Shown here: positions 34,807 to 43,457 of the stretch, in pieces
How the letters are laid out: every line of letters starts with the position of its first letter
Position numbering within the stretch: position 1 is the first letter of the stretch
Assembly: GCA_965220895.1 (NCBI GenBank)
Contig: OZ244850.1
Span: 62,001-126,000 of the forward strand
Reading direction: 5' to 3'
Origin: WTFY01 sp965220895
GTDB taxonomy: Bacteria; Pseudomonadota; Gammaproteobacteria; UBA4575
DNA length: 64,000 bases
Translations under genes and position numbers: made by a program
Notes under the pieces: generated by a model
Told to the model about the DNA's origin: nothing
The model's input: only the letters and a program-made list of their open reading frames with translations
The model's database searches: none

Positions 34807-34936
34807 TGTAGATACACTTGACAAGCCTTAAAGGAAAGATGACCACAGTCAAATGCAGTTGCATGTCAGATACACATCAGACAAGGTAATTCCATTATTT
34901 TCCAAAGCGGCCGACAGTTGAGCATCTACCTCAACA

Positions 34937-35119
34937 TCACACTTGCTGCCTGGTCTCAATCCAGCGAATCACAGCCTGTTCATGCCAGCCCACCGAGCGG
35001 GCTCCGGTCAGTTGGATCTGTTTGGGAAAATCGCCTTTGGCGATCTGGGCATAAATCGTAGAACGGGACAGTCCGGTCATGCGCTGGACATCCTTCAGTC
35101 TTACAATCCTGTAGTTCAT
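34937..35119 (-). CDS. AlpA-family excisionase/regulator
   Basis: 60-residue MerR-like winged helix protein of the AlpA family: LKDVQRMTGLSRSTIYAQIAKGDFP, then WHEQAVIRWIETRQ. AlpA proteins control integrase genes and excision in P4-like elements. GAGGAAC precedes the ATG. It follows the recombinase-like gene at 35158-36024 and fits an excision or activation role for this island. Confidence 0.88.
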   Translation of the reverse strand: MNYRIVRLKDVQRMTGLSRSTIYAQIAKGDFPKQIQLTGARSVGWHEQAVIRWIETRQQV

Positions 35120-35157
35120 GGGTTGTTCCTCATACTTTTTTGTTGCAATTGCCGCGG

Positions 35158-36024
35158 CTACCTCGACAGGTAGGCTGTGCTTACCTGTTCTCTTTCATGG
35201 CCCAGTTCCTGGCTGATGGTCAGCCGGGCCTCGTGGTCCAGTTCTCTTTGTTCTGAGGTCAGTGACTTGCTGTCCGGTCCACCTGCAGCCGGACACTTCC
35301 AGCCCGTCAGTTCCTCGTAGCGTTCTTGGGCATACGCATGGCGCAGCCCGTGCATCCTGGAGAGGCCGGCTCTCGTGGTATTGCCCTCGTAGACTCTCAG
35401 CTGCTGGACGTAGCTTCGCTGCGGCGGGATTAGGGAGCCGAAGCCGGCCAAGGCCCGTGCCCGGTCGAGGACGTCTCGCTGGTGTTCTGTTCGAACAGGA
35501 ATAACTCTCGGCTTGCCGCCCTTGGTCCAGCTGGCCTTGAGCCGGAGCTGGTTGCCTTTATCAGCGTAGCTCGGCTGGAACTTCATGGCCTCCTCGCGGC
35601 GCAGGCCAAAGGCCCGCTGCAGTTCGAGACTCATGCGCACGTGCTGGTCCCTGATCTTGCCGAGCTGGTCCTGGGTGATGTCTTTGGCTTTGCTCTCGTT
35701 GGTGACGAACCTTCGATCCGGGATGCCGTAATGCTCGTTGGACCGGGCGATGACGTTCTGCTTGTCGACCTTGTGAGCCCACCACCGAAGTGCAGCCATC
35801 CGGTTCTTTATAGTTCCGATCGAGAGGTGGTTGTCCTGCCATTTCTGGACCAGGGCCTCGATGTGCTTGGACTTCAGGGATTTTGACTGCATCTTCCGGT
35901 AGCCCATCGCATGCAGCTCGTTGGCGATCAGGGTGAGCATACGCTCTCTGTTGTTCTGCGTGGCATAGCTGCCTTCCCGGCAGTGCCGGCAGAGCTGTTT
36001 CAACTGGTAGTTCAAGCTTCTCAT
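35158..36024 (-). CDS. Tyrosine-recombinase-like protein (phage integrase N-terminal + Integrase_1 type)
   Basis: 288 residues. N-terminal core-binding domain about 1-110 (RERMLTLIANELHAMGYRKMQ ... GTIKNRMAALRWW), then a catalytic-type domain with Arg in LRREEAMKF, HGLRHAYAQ (HxxR) and a His in LGHEREQVS followed by Tyr in TAYLSR. This type occurs beside AlpA in integrative elements and is distinct from the P4-like integrase at the island end. AAGGAG precedes the ATG. Whether it is catalytically active is not certain. Confidence 0.82.
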   Translation of the reverse strand: MRSLNYQLKQLCRHCREGSYATQNNRERMLTLIANELHAMGYRKMQSKSLKSKHIEALVQKWQDNHLSIGTIKNRMAALRWWAHKVDKQNVIARSNEHYGIPDRRFVTNESKAKDITQDQLGKIRDQHVRMSLELQRAFGLRREEAMKFQPSYADKGNQLRLKASWTKGGKPRVIPVRTEHQRDVLDRARALAGFGSLIPPQRSYVQQLRVYEGNTTRAGLSRMHGLRHAYAQERYEELTGWKCPAAGGPDSKSLTSEQRELDHEARLTISQELGHEREQVSTAYLSR

Positions 36025-36950
36025 CGTGTGTTCTCCTTATCCGGTGAGTGTTTCCGAACCATCCGGCTGCCTTGGCAGACAGATTCACTGTTCAGTGATA
36101 CGGCTCAATGGGACACGACTCCCTCAATGACTTGAATGAGCCTCAGTCAAGGCCGTACAGATTCTCTTCGGTGGAAGAGTGACCCTGTACCGGTCAAGGT
36201 GCCCTTACAGGGCGAGATTTGAAGATAGGGATACCCTCCTTTTAAGTTGTGTGGATACGCTCCACGGGATTGAAAACAACGGCCCTGTGCACAGTACGGA
36301 ACCGTTCCGATCCTGAAGATCAGAGCAGTGTGCCATTCACATGGCTTGGATAAATGTCACGCACAGGCGAACCCGCACGTGCCAATAGGCGAAATGCCTT
36401 GCGTTGAAGATGGAGACGGGCCCGAAGACCTGAATCCGGAGACCTGCATACCGATGTACACAGACCGTATATTGGAAGATGGATCGGCGGCTTTGCCGCT
36501 GTGCCCCTGTTGCACGATCCGAAGAGGCCTCTTCGCCACTGATATACCGCAGTGGCTCCGGTACAAAACTGTTACGGGTCAGTATACCATCCGGTGCCTC
36601 TCAGTCACGGAAAATCTTCTTACCCTGGAGCTAAAATTTCGACGCCGTAATTCGCGGGGCATTCGGCTCTCAAAAACGCACAGTACGGGGCTACCGGCAT
36701 CTTGGCTCCATAGACGGCCGCGTCACTCCTGCGTTTCACTGCGTTCACCGGGGAGTGACGCGGCCGGGTACCGGGGTGGACGGCACGGGAGAACAGTCGA
36801 AGGGGTGCTTGTTGTTACGGTGGATTCGGGCACGCTGTATCCTGTGGCGTAGCCCTTCCAGAACTGGTTTGTGCGGTCGGCGAACATGCAAGCGCAGGGA
36901 TCCGCTGGATCGGGTCCCGCCAACAGGAAGCATGCCTACGGCTTTGCTGT
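36025..36950. other. 926-bp intergenic region with strong inverted repeat
   Basis: No gene is supported: a plus-strand open frame at 36328-36852 has no recognisable sequence or good start. The notable element is a perfect inverted repeat with 15-bp arms, CGGCCGCGTCACTCC at 36715-36729 and its complement at 36752-36766, around 22 bases. No T-run follows, so it is not a standard terminator. The region lies between two recombinase genes of the island. Confidence 0.6.
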
Positions 36951-38186
36951 CTAGCCGTTGGCCGCTCTGGAGAAGATCGGGATCACCTTACCGGATACTC
37001 GCATCTCATCCAAATAGTCAGCCCACCATTGCATCATAGTTCGTCGTTCGTCTAGATACCGGGCATGGTAAGTATAGGCGGCCCGGACACTATTTCTCTC
37101 TAGGTGGGCTAGTTGGCGCTCAATCGCATCCGGGTTGAAGCCAGTCTCATTTAGAAGCGAGGAAGCGGTGGCCCTAAAGCCATGCGGCACCGCTTTGCTC
37201 TTGCCCTCTATCGTTCCGTCATAGCCCAGCTTAAAAATCGCTCGTCGCATCGTGTTGTCCGACATCTCGCGAGAACGATCACGTTCTGAAGGGAACAGCA
37301 GTTCGTATTTGCCGGTCATGCCACGCAAGAGTTCAAGTAACTCCAAAGCCTGCCTAGATAACGGTACGAGATGCTCATTACGCATCTTCATGCGGTCCGC
37401 CGAGATGCGCCAGACCTTGTCCTCCAGATCAAACTCTTCCCATCGAGCGCCACGCAGTTCCCCGGACCGCACAAAGGTCAGCAACAGCAACTTGATGGCC
37501 TGCTGGGTCAGCTTGCGGCCCCGGTCGCTGTAGTCCTCCAGATCTCTCAGAAACTCCGGCAGCTCCTCTCGAGGTAGGGAGGCATGATGCTGGACCTTTC
37601 TTGGTTTAATAATGCCAATGAGATCTCCTGCAGGGTTATGGGTGGCAATTCCCCGCTGCACAGCAAAACGACAAATAGCACTGATTGTCTGGTTGGTCCG
37701 GCTGGCCATATCCAGTGCACCCCGCGCCTCAATCTTGCGTATCGCGGCAATGACTCGCTTGGGAGTAATCTCATCAACGTGTAAATGACCCAGGTCGCTG
37801 AAAATATTGTTTTCCATACGCTTGAATACACGAGTGGCATGAATTGGCGTCCAGGTATCTTTGTAATGTTCCCACCACTGACGAGCGATAGCCTCAAAAT
37901 TATTCACCTGCAAAGCCTGTTTTTCTTCCCTGCGTACCTCACCAGGGTCCAGACCATTTTCGAGTTGAATCCGGGCTTTCCTGCGCTTCTCGCGTGCATC
38001 TTTGAGACTGACTTCCGGGTAAACGCCAAAAGCAAGGGTTTTACGCTTACCTCGAAATCGGTAGTCCAGTCGCCAGTACTTGTGGCCGTTATTTTTGACT
38101 AGCAGGTACATGCCGCCACCGTCTGCCATCTTGTAAGTGGAAGAACGGGCTTTTGCTGCTTTAATATGTGTGTTGGTCAGCTTCAT
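36951..38186 (-). CDS. int: P4-type tyrosine integrase of the island
   Basis: About 411-residue site-specific integrase. N-terminal arm-binding DUF4102 domain (KMADGGGMYLLVKNNGHKYWRLDYRFRGK-type start), SAM-like core-binding domain, and catalytic domain with Arg in VRSGELRGARW, HGFRATASSLL (HxxR) and the distal His plus Tyr in LERNSVRAAYTY. ATG at 38186 (MKLTNTHIKAAKA) is preferred over the longer frame from 38240. It sits about 180 bp from the intact tRNA-Cys target, the standard arrangement, and is the likely agent of insertion. Confidence 0.94.
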   Translation of the reverse strand: MKLTNTHIKAAKARSSTYKMADGGGMYLLVKNNGHKYWRLDYRFRGKRKTLAFGVYPEVSLKDAREKRRKARIQLENGLDPGEVRREEKQALQVNNFEAIARQWWEHYKDTWTPIHATRVFKRMENNIFSDLGHLHVDEITPKRVIAAIRKIEARGALDMASRTNQTISAICRFAVQRGIATHNPAGDLIGIIKPRKVQHHASLPREELPEFLRDLEDYSDRGRKLTQQAIKLLLLTFVRSGELRGARWEEFDLEDKVWRISADRMKMRNEHLVPLSRQALELLELLRGMTGKYELLFPSERDRSREMSDNTMRRAIFKLGYDGTIEGKSKAVPHGFRATASSLLNETGFNPDAIERQLAHLERNSVRAAYTYHARYLDERRTMMQWWADYLDEMRVSGKVIPIFSRAANG

Positions 38187-38191
38187 TTTTG

Positions 38192-38239
38192 ACGGTACTT
38201 TTTTTGAATCGAACCGAGATACCGTCAAAAGTACCGTCA
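38192..38239. repeat. Putative integrase arm sites at right end
   Basis: GATACCGTCAAAAGTA at 38218-38233 runs into a further ACCGTCA, and an inverted copy TTGACGGTACTTTT lies at 38189-38202. The direct unit matches the left-end repeat at 22229-22244 in the same orientation. The repeats overlap the likely int promoter and leader, so integrase could also autoregulate. Role is inference. Confidence 0.55.
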
Positions 38240-38349
38240 TTTTTTCAAGATGTCAACAAATCATATCGGACATAGTAAGATGAGATAACACCTATAAGTC
38301 ATTATTTTATATGTTTATCTCGTACATTATCGGATTTCTTCGGAAATCC

Positions 38350-38386
38350 TCGGACAGTTCAAATGGAGGCTAGGACCGGAATCGAA
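38350..38386. repeat. Right att repeat of the island
   Basis: 37 bp matching 22128-22163 with one substitution and one extra base. It covers the 3' end of the intact tRNA-Cys gene with its TCCA tail plus 14 bp of flank. With the left copy it delimits about 16.2 kb of inserted DNA. Confidence 0.88.
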
Positions 38387-38437
38387 CCGGTATAGACGGC
38401 TTTGCAGGCCGCTGCATCACCACTCTGCCACCTAGCC
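38364..38437 (-). tRNA. tRNA-Cys (GCA), intact, island insertion site
   Basis: 74 nt including encoded TCCA. Acceptor arms GGCTAGG / CCTAGCC pair fully; the anticodon loop CTGCAAA gives GCA; T-arm ACCGG-TTCGATT-CCGGT. Its 3' end doubles as the right att site, so the island regenerates a complete tRNA on insertion. It looks like the only functional tRNA-Cys in the window, because the copy at 45678-45747 has a damaged acceptor stem. Confidence 0.95.
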
Positions 38438-38544
38438 TTGTACAACAACAAAATAACAATACTCTCTTTGCTGCCCGGATTCAGTCCGAAAAAATGATTC
38501 TTCGTGACCAGCACTAAGAATAAGCACCCCAGACACAGCACCCG

Positions 38545-39142
38545 TTACCCGTCAATATAGGACATTTCTATTTTTTGAGTATAGGTATTTCTGATGCGCG
38601 AATTTCCGAATAGTGACCGGGTCTCTTTTCCCAGACCATTTTCATGCCACCGAAATATACTTGTCTCCATCGCACTGACGCAACAGGCACCGCAAGTCCT
38701 GACCCTGTGACACAAACAGGCAATTGTACATCTTTCCCCTCGGCTGAAGGTCGGGCACGGATACATTGATGCCAAAACGGTTGCGATACAGAAGCAATAA
38801 TACCAATTTCACCCCCTCCATCTGCATCGCGCTGACGCTTGGCTGCCTCTCCTCTGTAATTAGTTGCAGCTGGCTCAATGCCGCACTACCTACGGATCTT
38901 GCATACAATCTCTGTCGCAGTGTAAACCCATCTAGGGTATCCAAGCTGATTGTGATCCGTTGCAGGCCAGCATCCCTGGGCTGATTGGCCGGGTTTCTCG
39001 TGAGCAGCAGATCGTTGGTTGTCAGACTGAAATCGGTGACGGAATCAGTGGCAGTCAGATGTCCAACCAGTCTCGCATATTCTTCACGCTTTCTGCTGCC
39101 ATCAGGGATTGTACGTCCACAATCTTCCAAAACTCGGCCCAC
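38545..39142 (-). pseudogene. moaA: moaA pseudogene (truncated and frameshifted)
   Basis: Remnant related to the intact moaA at 45864-46889. Recognisable pieces are DFSLTTNDLLLT (intact copy DISLTTNGVLLT), RITISLDTLD (identical in both), KMYNCLFVSQGQDLRCLLRQCDGDKYI (intact LYTCLFATQGRDLRHLL...), and the end KIEMSYIDG in a different frame. The N-terminal radical-SAM Cys motif is missing and a frameshift lies between about 38640 and 38775. Same orientation relative to tRNA-Cys as the intact moaA, so it belongs to a duplicated block. Confidence 0.85.
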
Positions 39143-39428
39143 CTCTAAACTTGGTGTTGGTTAAGTGCTAATATCAGGTTCAATGACGTGATGCCAACTG
39201 GAAGCTGTACAACCCTATTGGCTGTACTATTTACTGTTCCCAAGCCACAGAAGAAGCATGATGAGTATAAGATCAGGCCTGTTTTGTTGCGCTGACTGCA
39301 ATTGTAACGACAACCTGAAGTAAAGATGGGTCTGCATGATCTGATGCAAGGGAAATGGCAACTGCGCAGCAGCGAGTGGCGGTGAATCACTTGACCAACT
39401 GGTGTTGAAAGAGAGTAGCTTGGAGCAG

Positions 39429-40829
39429 ATGTTCAGGGTCAGTTCGTTTTTTGTCTGCCTCTGGACAATGGCTTTCTTGTTTGCCTCAGTGTCCGTGTTG
39501 GCAAGCCCGCCCTCTGTCCTGCCTTCCAGCACACTCAAGCTGACACTGAAAGACGCAGTCAAGCATGCGCTGGAGTACAATCGACCGCTCATCAACCAGC
39601 GCTCTGACCGGGAGGTGCAGAAATTTGCCCTTGATGTCGCCGGCGACCGGTGGGTTCCCCAGTTCACCGTGCAGCCTTTTGCCAGCACAGATCGACAGGA
39701 CCACAGGGCGGGAGTAGGTGCCGAGACAAACTTGCGCGTCCATACTGGCGGCCAATTTGTTTTGCGGTGGGAGGAAACCCTCTCTGACAAGTTCGAGGAC
39801 TCCGGGTCGCAGACCCTGAGCTTCTCCCAGCCACTGCTGAAGGGGGCCTGGACAGGTATCGAGACAGCATCATTCCGTCAAGACCAGATCCAGGACCAGA
39901 TTCATATCCTCTCCCTGCACAAGGCAGTGGAAGATCTGATCGTCCAGGTGTCCGGATCATACCGGGCACTGATTGCAGCGGCCCAGCAGGTAGAGATCGG
40001 AGAGGCATCGCTGCGCCGTGCACGGGAACAGTTGAAAGCAACCCAGGCTCTGATTTACGCAGGGCGCGTGGCACAAAGGGAAGCTGTGCGCTCCGAAGCA
40101 ACTGTCGCCAACCGCGAGCTGGCACTAACCCAGGCACGCAATCGCCTGGACATTGCGAACTTCAATCTGATCGGCATCCTGGAACTGGACAGTACAATCC
40201 AGATTCAGCCCCTGGATGAGCTAGAAGTGGAATATCGACAAGGGGACCAGAACCCCGCACTTGAAGAAGTGTTGCGGCGGCGCCCTGACTTCCTCCAAGC
40301 CCAGCTGCAAATCGATCTTGCACAGATCGCCGTGGAGGTGGCACAAAATGACTTGCTGCCGGATCTGTCACTGGGAGTTTCCTGGAACCGTGATGACAGT
40401 GGGGACACAGACACCCGGGTACAGATGGACGCCACCTTCCCCCTGACCGACCGGACAGATAACCTCAACCGCCTGTCAGTTGGCAACAGGTTGCGCCAGG
40501 CCCGAAGAGGCTTGGCCGAGCTGCGCGAGTCGATCGGCATTGAGGTCCGCCGGGCTGTCAACGATGTCGAAGTTGGGCTTCGCCTGATCGAACTGGCCCG
40601 CGATGCACGCGAACTGGCTGCAGAAAACCTGGTGATTGAAAAGAAGAAGTTTGGCCAGGGTCTGGCCTCTTCTTTCGAGGTATCAGCTGCTGAGAATGCG
40701 CTGGTCGATGCAGAGCAGTCTGAGGTCGATACGATCATCAATTACCTGGAGGCACGGACACGGCTTGACCAGAGCTCGGGTCGAACACTTGATCTCTGGG
40801 GCATCCGGGTCGAGGAAAAATTCCAGTGA
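39429..40829 (+). CDS. TolC-like outer-membrane efflux channel
   Basis: 466-residue outer-membrane factor. Signal peptide about residues 1-26 (cleavage near VLA-SP), then two OEP repeats of long helices (LTLKDAVKHALEYNRPLINQRSD near the start and LAQIAVEVAQNDLLPDLSLGVSW in the second half). Helices such as LAENLVIEKKKFGQGLASSFEVSAAENAL are typical. Start at ATG 39429 is preferred (GGAG upstream) over an upstream GTG. Its stop overlaps the next start as GTGA, so it is coupled to the adaptor gene. Confidence 0.9.
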   Translation: MFRVSSFFVCLWTMAFLFASVSVLASPPSVLPSSTLKLTLKDAVKHALEYNRPLINQRSDREVQKFALDVAGDRWVPQFTVQPFASTDRQDHRAGVGAETNLRVHTGGQFVLRWEETLSDKFEDSGSQTLSFSQPLLKGAWTGIETASFRQDQIQDQIHILSLHKAVEDLIVQVSGSYRALIAAAQQVEIGEASLRRAREQLKATQALIYAGRVAQREAVRSEATVANRELALTQARNRLDIANFNLIGILELDSTIQIQPLDELEVEYRQGDQNPALEEVLRRRPDFLQAQLQIDLAQIAVEVAQNDLLPDLSLGVSWNRDDSGDTDTRVQMDATFPLTDRTDNLNRLSVGNRLRQARRGLAELRESIGIEVRRAVNDVEVGLRLIELARDARELAAENLVIEKKKFGQGLASSFEVSAAENALVDAEQSEVDTIINYLEARTRLDQSSGRTLDLWGIRVEEKFQ

Positions 40830-42643
40830 AACGAGATCACAACCCGGACCTTTACCGGACTCTTCTCGAGAGCTTGTCTGATGGCGTGCTAGTCATTGAT
40901 TTTGATGGGTCTGTCCGGATCGCCAACACCGCTTTTTGCCAAATGTTTGATCTCGCTCCCGAGGAGGTAACAGGCCATCTTTTCGGAGAACTCTTCATTG
41001 CATTCGAAGAGTTCGACGAGTTTGTCCAGATTGTTCTCGATGTGATCATGGAGCAGGGAGACGGCAAACGACAGATTGCCCGCGTCCGCATTGCAGAAGA
41101 ACTCCGCTCCCTGTCGGTAGTGACTTCATATCTGACTACGGCCCACGGTGGGGAAAAAAGTCGGGATGCCGTGATTGCTGTCGTGTCCGACATCACTGAA
41201 ATCCGGGACCTGCACGAAGCCGAGCTGCGCATGAAAAAGGTCATTGAGAAGCAACTGGGCGAGCTTCAAGCCGCATACCGTGACCTTGAGGCACGTAACG
41301 AGGCGCTCTCCCAGATGACAAAGAAGATCCAGACGGCACGCAGTCTCGCAGTAGTCTTTGTCCTGAGCCTGTTTCTTGCCTTCGGAACCTGGTACATTCA
41401 ACCACTGGATTTTCTTGATCCGGAGCCTCCTTCGGAATTGACTCCCGGCTTCATCGTTGGGGACCCAGGGGTCCCGGGATTCCCGGGATTCCCAGATTCC
41501 CCGGGGGCCATGCAAACGATGACTCTGGAGGCCGGAGCCTTTGATTCCACAATTTCGTTGCGCGGACATCTGGTCCCGGGGCGTGTCGTAGAGGTTGTCA
41601 GCCCAATCGAAAGTCATGTAAGTGCGGTACATACGGCTCTCGGGCAACAGGTCACAAAGGATGATTTGCTCGTGGACCTTGATACCGGTCGGCTCACTGC
41701 GGAACACCGGCAGGCCAGAATTGAGTACATCAAGGCCCGCGACCGGCTGACCCAGATTGAAGACTGGGGAAACAGTACGGAAATGGCGCGTGCACGGCGG
41801 GCCCTGCGCCGGGCAAAAATGGGGCTTGATGATGCCGACCGGAACTTCAAGCGAATCGTCTTTCTGCTGGAGCAGGGAATTATCCCTGCTTCAGAGCATG
41901 AAGAGGCACAGCGCCAGCGTGAGAGTCGGCAACTGGATTTTGAGGAGGCTGAGCGGGAATTGGTAACCGTCCAGGCGCAGGGCAGCCCGGAGGAGAAGCA
42001 AATCGCAAAACTGGAAGCGCAGAATGCACAAGACCGGCTGCACACATACGCGGCGAAGCTCGATCAGACCCGGATTCGGGCACCGATTTCTGGAGTTGTT
42101 CTGGCGACTGCGGGTGAGTCCGGGCAAAAACCTCTGGCACGGGGTCGGTCGCTCTCACAGGGAGAACTGCTGTTGCAAATTGCTGATTTCAGCAGTGTCT
42201 CGGTTGCCACCCAGATTGATGAGGCAGATGTAAGAAAAGTCCGGGTTGGCCAGCGGGCCTGGATTACGGGACCCGGATTTCCTGATCTGAGGCTCGAGGG
42301 ATCGGTTACTCGTGTTTCCTCGCGGGCCAATGCAAGTGCGGGGATACGCAGTGCCCCACAATTCGAGATCGTCGTGACCCTGGACAAGCTGTCGGCAGAA
42401 GCCCTGGACCGGCTAAGGGTTGGAATGTCTGCACATGTTACGATCGTCGTGTACAGCCAGTCAGAGGCGGTACTGGTTCCGATCCATGCAGTGGAACAAT
42501 CGGCAGACCAAGCCTGGATTCACGTCATTGACCCGGAGACCGAGGCAATAGAGCGTCGCGCTGTCGAGCTTGGCCTCACTACGCTGGAGTCTGTCGAGGT
42601 GGTGACGGGGCTCTCCTTCGGTGAAACTATCGTTCTTCCATGA
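40826..42643 (+). CDS. PAS domain fused to HlyD/MacA-type efflux adaptor
   Basis: 605 residues in an unusual order. Residues about 10-125 form a PAS domain (LLESLSDGVLVIDFDGSVRI ... FCQMFDLAPEEVTGH ... AVVSDITEIRDL); 128-170 a coiled coil; 172-190 a transmembrane helix (SLAVVFVLSLFLAFGTWY); 211-227 a Gly-Pro rich linker (VGDPGVPGFPGFPDSPG); 230-605 a periplasmic membrane-fusion adaptor with lipoyl (SHVSAVHTALGQQVTKDDLLVDL), alpha-hairpin (about 290-410), beta-barrel and membrane-proximal parts. Ordinary MacA has no cytoplasmic domain. GTG start overlaps the tolC-like stop. The PAS part may sense a cytoplasmic cue and gate export; this is inference. One continuous frame without a break supports a true fusion. 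Confidence 0.88.
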   Translation: MKRDHNPDLYRTLLESLSDGVLVIDFDGSVRIANTAFCQMFDLAPEEVTGHLFGELFIAFEEFDEFVQIVLDVIMEQGDGKRQIARVRIAEELRSLSVVTSYLTTAHGGEKSRDAVIAVVSDITEIRDLHEAELRMKKVIEKQLGELQAAYRDLEARNEALSQMTKKIQTARSLAVVFVLSLFLAFGTWYIQPLDFLDPEPPSELTPGFIVGDPGVPGFPGFPDSPGAMQTMTLEAGAFDSTISLRGHLVPGRVVEVVSPIESHVSAVHTALGQQVTKDDLLVDLDTGRLTAEHRQARIEYIKARDRLTQIEDWGNSTEMARARRALRRAKMGLDDADRNFKRIVFLLEQGIIPASEHEEAQRQRESRQLDFEEAERELVTVQAQGSPEEKQIAKLEAQNAQDRLHTYAAKLDQTRIRAPISGVVLATAGESGQKPLARGRSLSQGELLLQIADFSSVSVATQIDEADVRKVRVGQRAWITGPGFPDLRLEGSVTRVSSRANASAGIRSAPQFEIVVTLDKLSAEALDRLRVGMSAHVTIVVYSQSEAVLVPIHAVEQSADQAWIHVIDPETEAIERRAVELGLTTLESVEVVTGLSFGETIVLP

Positions 42644-42710
42644 AGCGCTGTCAGCATCATGCAAGCCAGCCCCGTAAGGGACTGTCGCTGTGGGCAGTGG
42701 GGATCCCGGC

Positions 42711-43457
42711 ATGACGGTCCAGCCGTGCGTGCTGCGCCTGGCAAGCCTCCAGAAGTCCTATGCGATTGGGCCGGTCACCACAGAGGTCCTGCAAGAAATT
42801 GACCTGGAGGTCAAGGCAGGTGACCTGCTGTCAGTCATGGGGCCCTCGGGAAGCGGCAAGTCCACGCTCATGCACATCATTGGTCTGCTGGACCGCCCGA
42901 CTTCGGGCAGCTGCTGTCTCAACGGGCGCGATGTTTCCAAGCTCGATGACAGCGTCCTGTCAGCCTTGCGGAACCAGCACATCGGGTTCGTATTTCAGTC
43001 TTTCAACCTGCTGGCAAACCTGACTGCCCTTGAGAACGTCTGTCTACCGCTGGTCTACCGGGGTATCAGAAGCCCGGAGATGAAGCGCCGGGCAGGCGCA
43101 CTTCTGGAACAGGTCGGCATGAGCGACCGTATGAATCATCGCCCGAGCCAGCTCTCTGGTGGGCAGAAACAAAGGGTCGCTATTGCCCGGGCACTGGTAG
43201 GAGAACCCGAACTCTTGCTGGCCGATGAACCGACCGGTGCGCTGGATTCCGAGATGGCCGGGGAAGTGATGAACCTGCTCCTGCAGCTGAATGCAGAACA
43301 GGGGATCACGGTCCTGATCATCACGCATGACCCGCTGGTTGCACGCCAATGTACCCGACAGTTGCACCTTCGGGATGGAAAACTCCTCGAGGTGAAGGAA
43401 CAGAGCCCCGGTGCAACTTTACCGGAAGATGCTCCAGAGGGAATCCTGCCAAGATGA
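42711..43457 (+). CDS. MacB/LolD-type ABC ATPase
   Basis: About 248-residue ATPase of the MacB/LolD type. Walker A GPSGSGKSTL, Q-loop FVFQSFNLLANLTALENV, signature LSGGQKQRVAIARALV, Walker B LLLADEPTGALD, switch His in LIITHDP. ATG at 42711 is chosen; an in-frame GTG at 42690 is also possible. It energises the permease encoded next, with ATGA overlap, and works with the PAS-adaptor and the TolC-like channel. Confidence 0.92.
   Translation: MTVQPCVLRLASLQKSYAIGPVTTEVLQEIDLEVKAGDLLSVMGPSGSGKSTLMHIIGLLDRPTSGSCCLNGRDVSKLDDSVLSALRNQHIGFVFQSFNLLANLTALENVCLPLVYRGIRSPEMKRRAGALLEQVGMSDRMNHRPSQLSGGQKQRVAIARALVGEPELLLADEPTGALDSEMAGEVMNLLLQLNAEQGITVLIITHDPLVARQCTRQLHLRDGKLLEVKEQSPGATLPEDAPEGILPR

Noticed and set aside
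36328..36852. 174-aa plus-strand frame between the recombinase genes
   Set aside because: It crosses the perfect hairpin at 36715-36766, has no good ribosome site and no protein-like domain.
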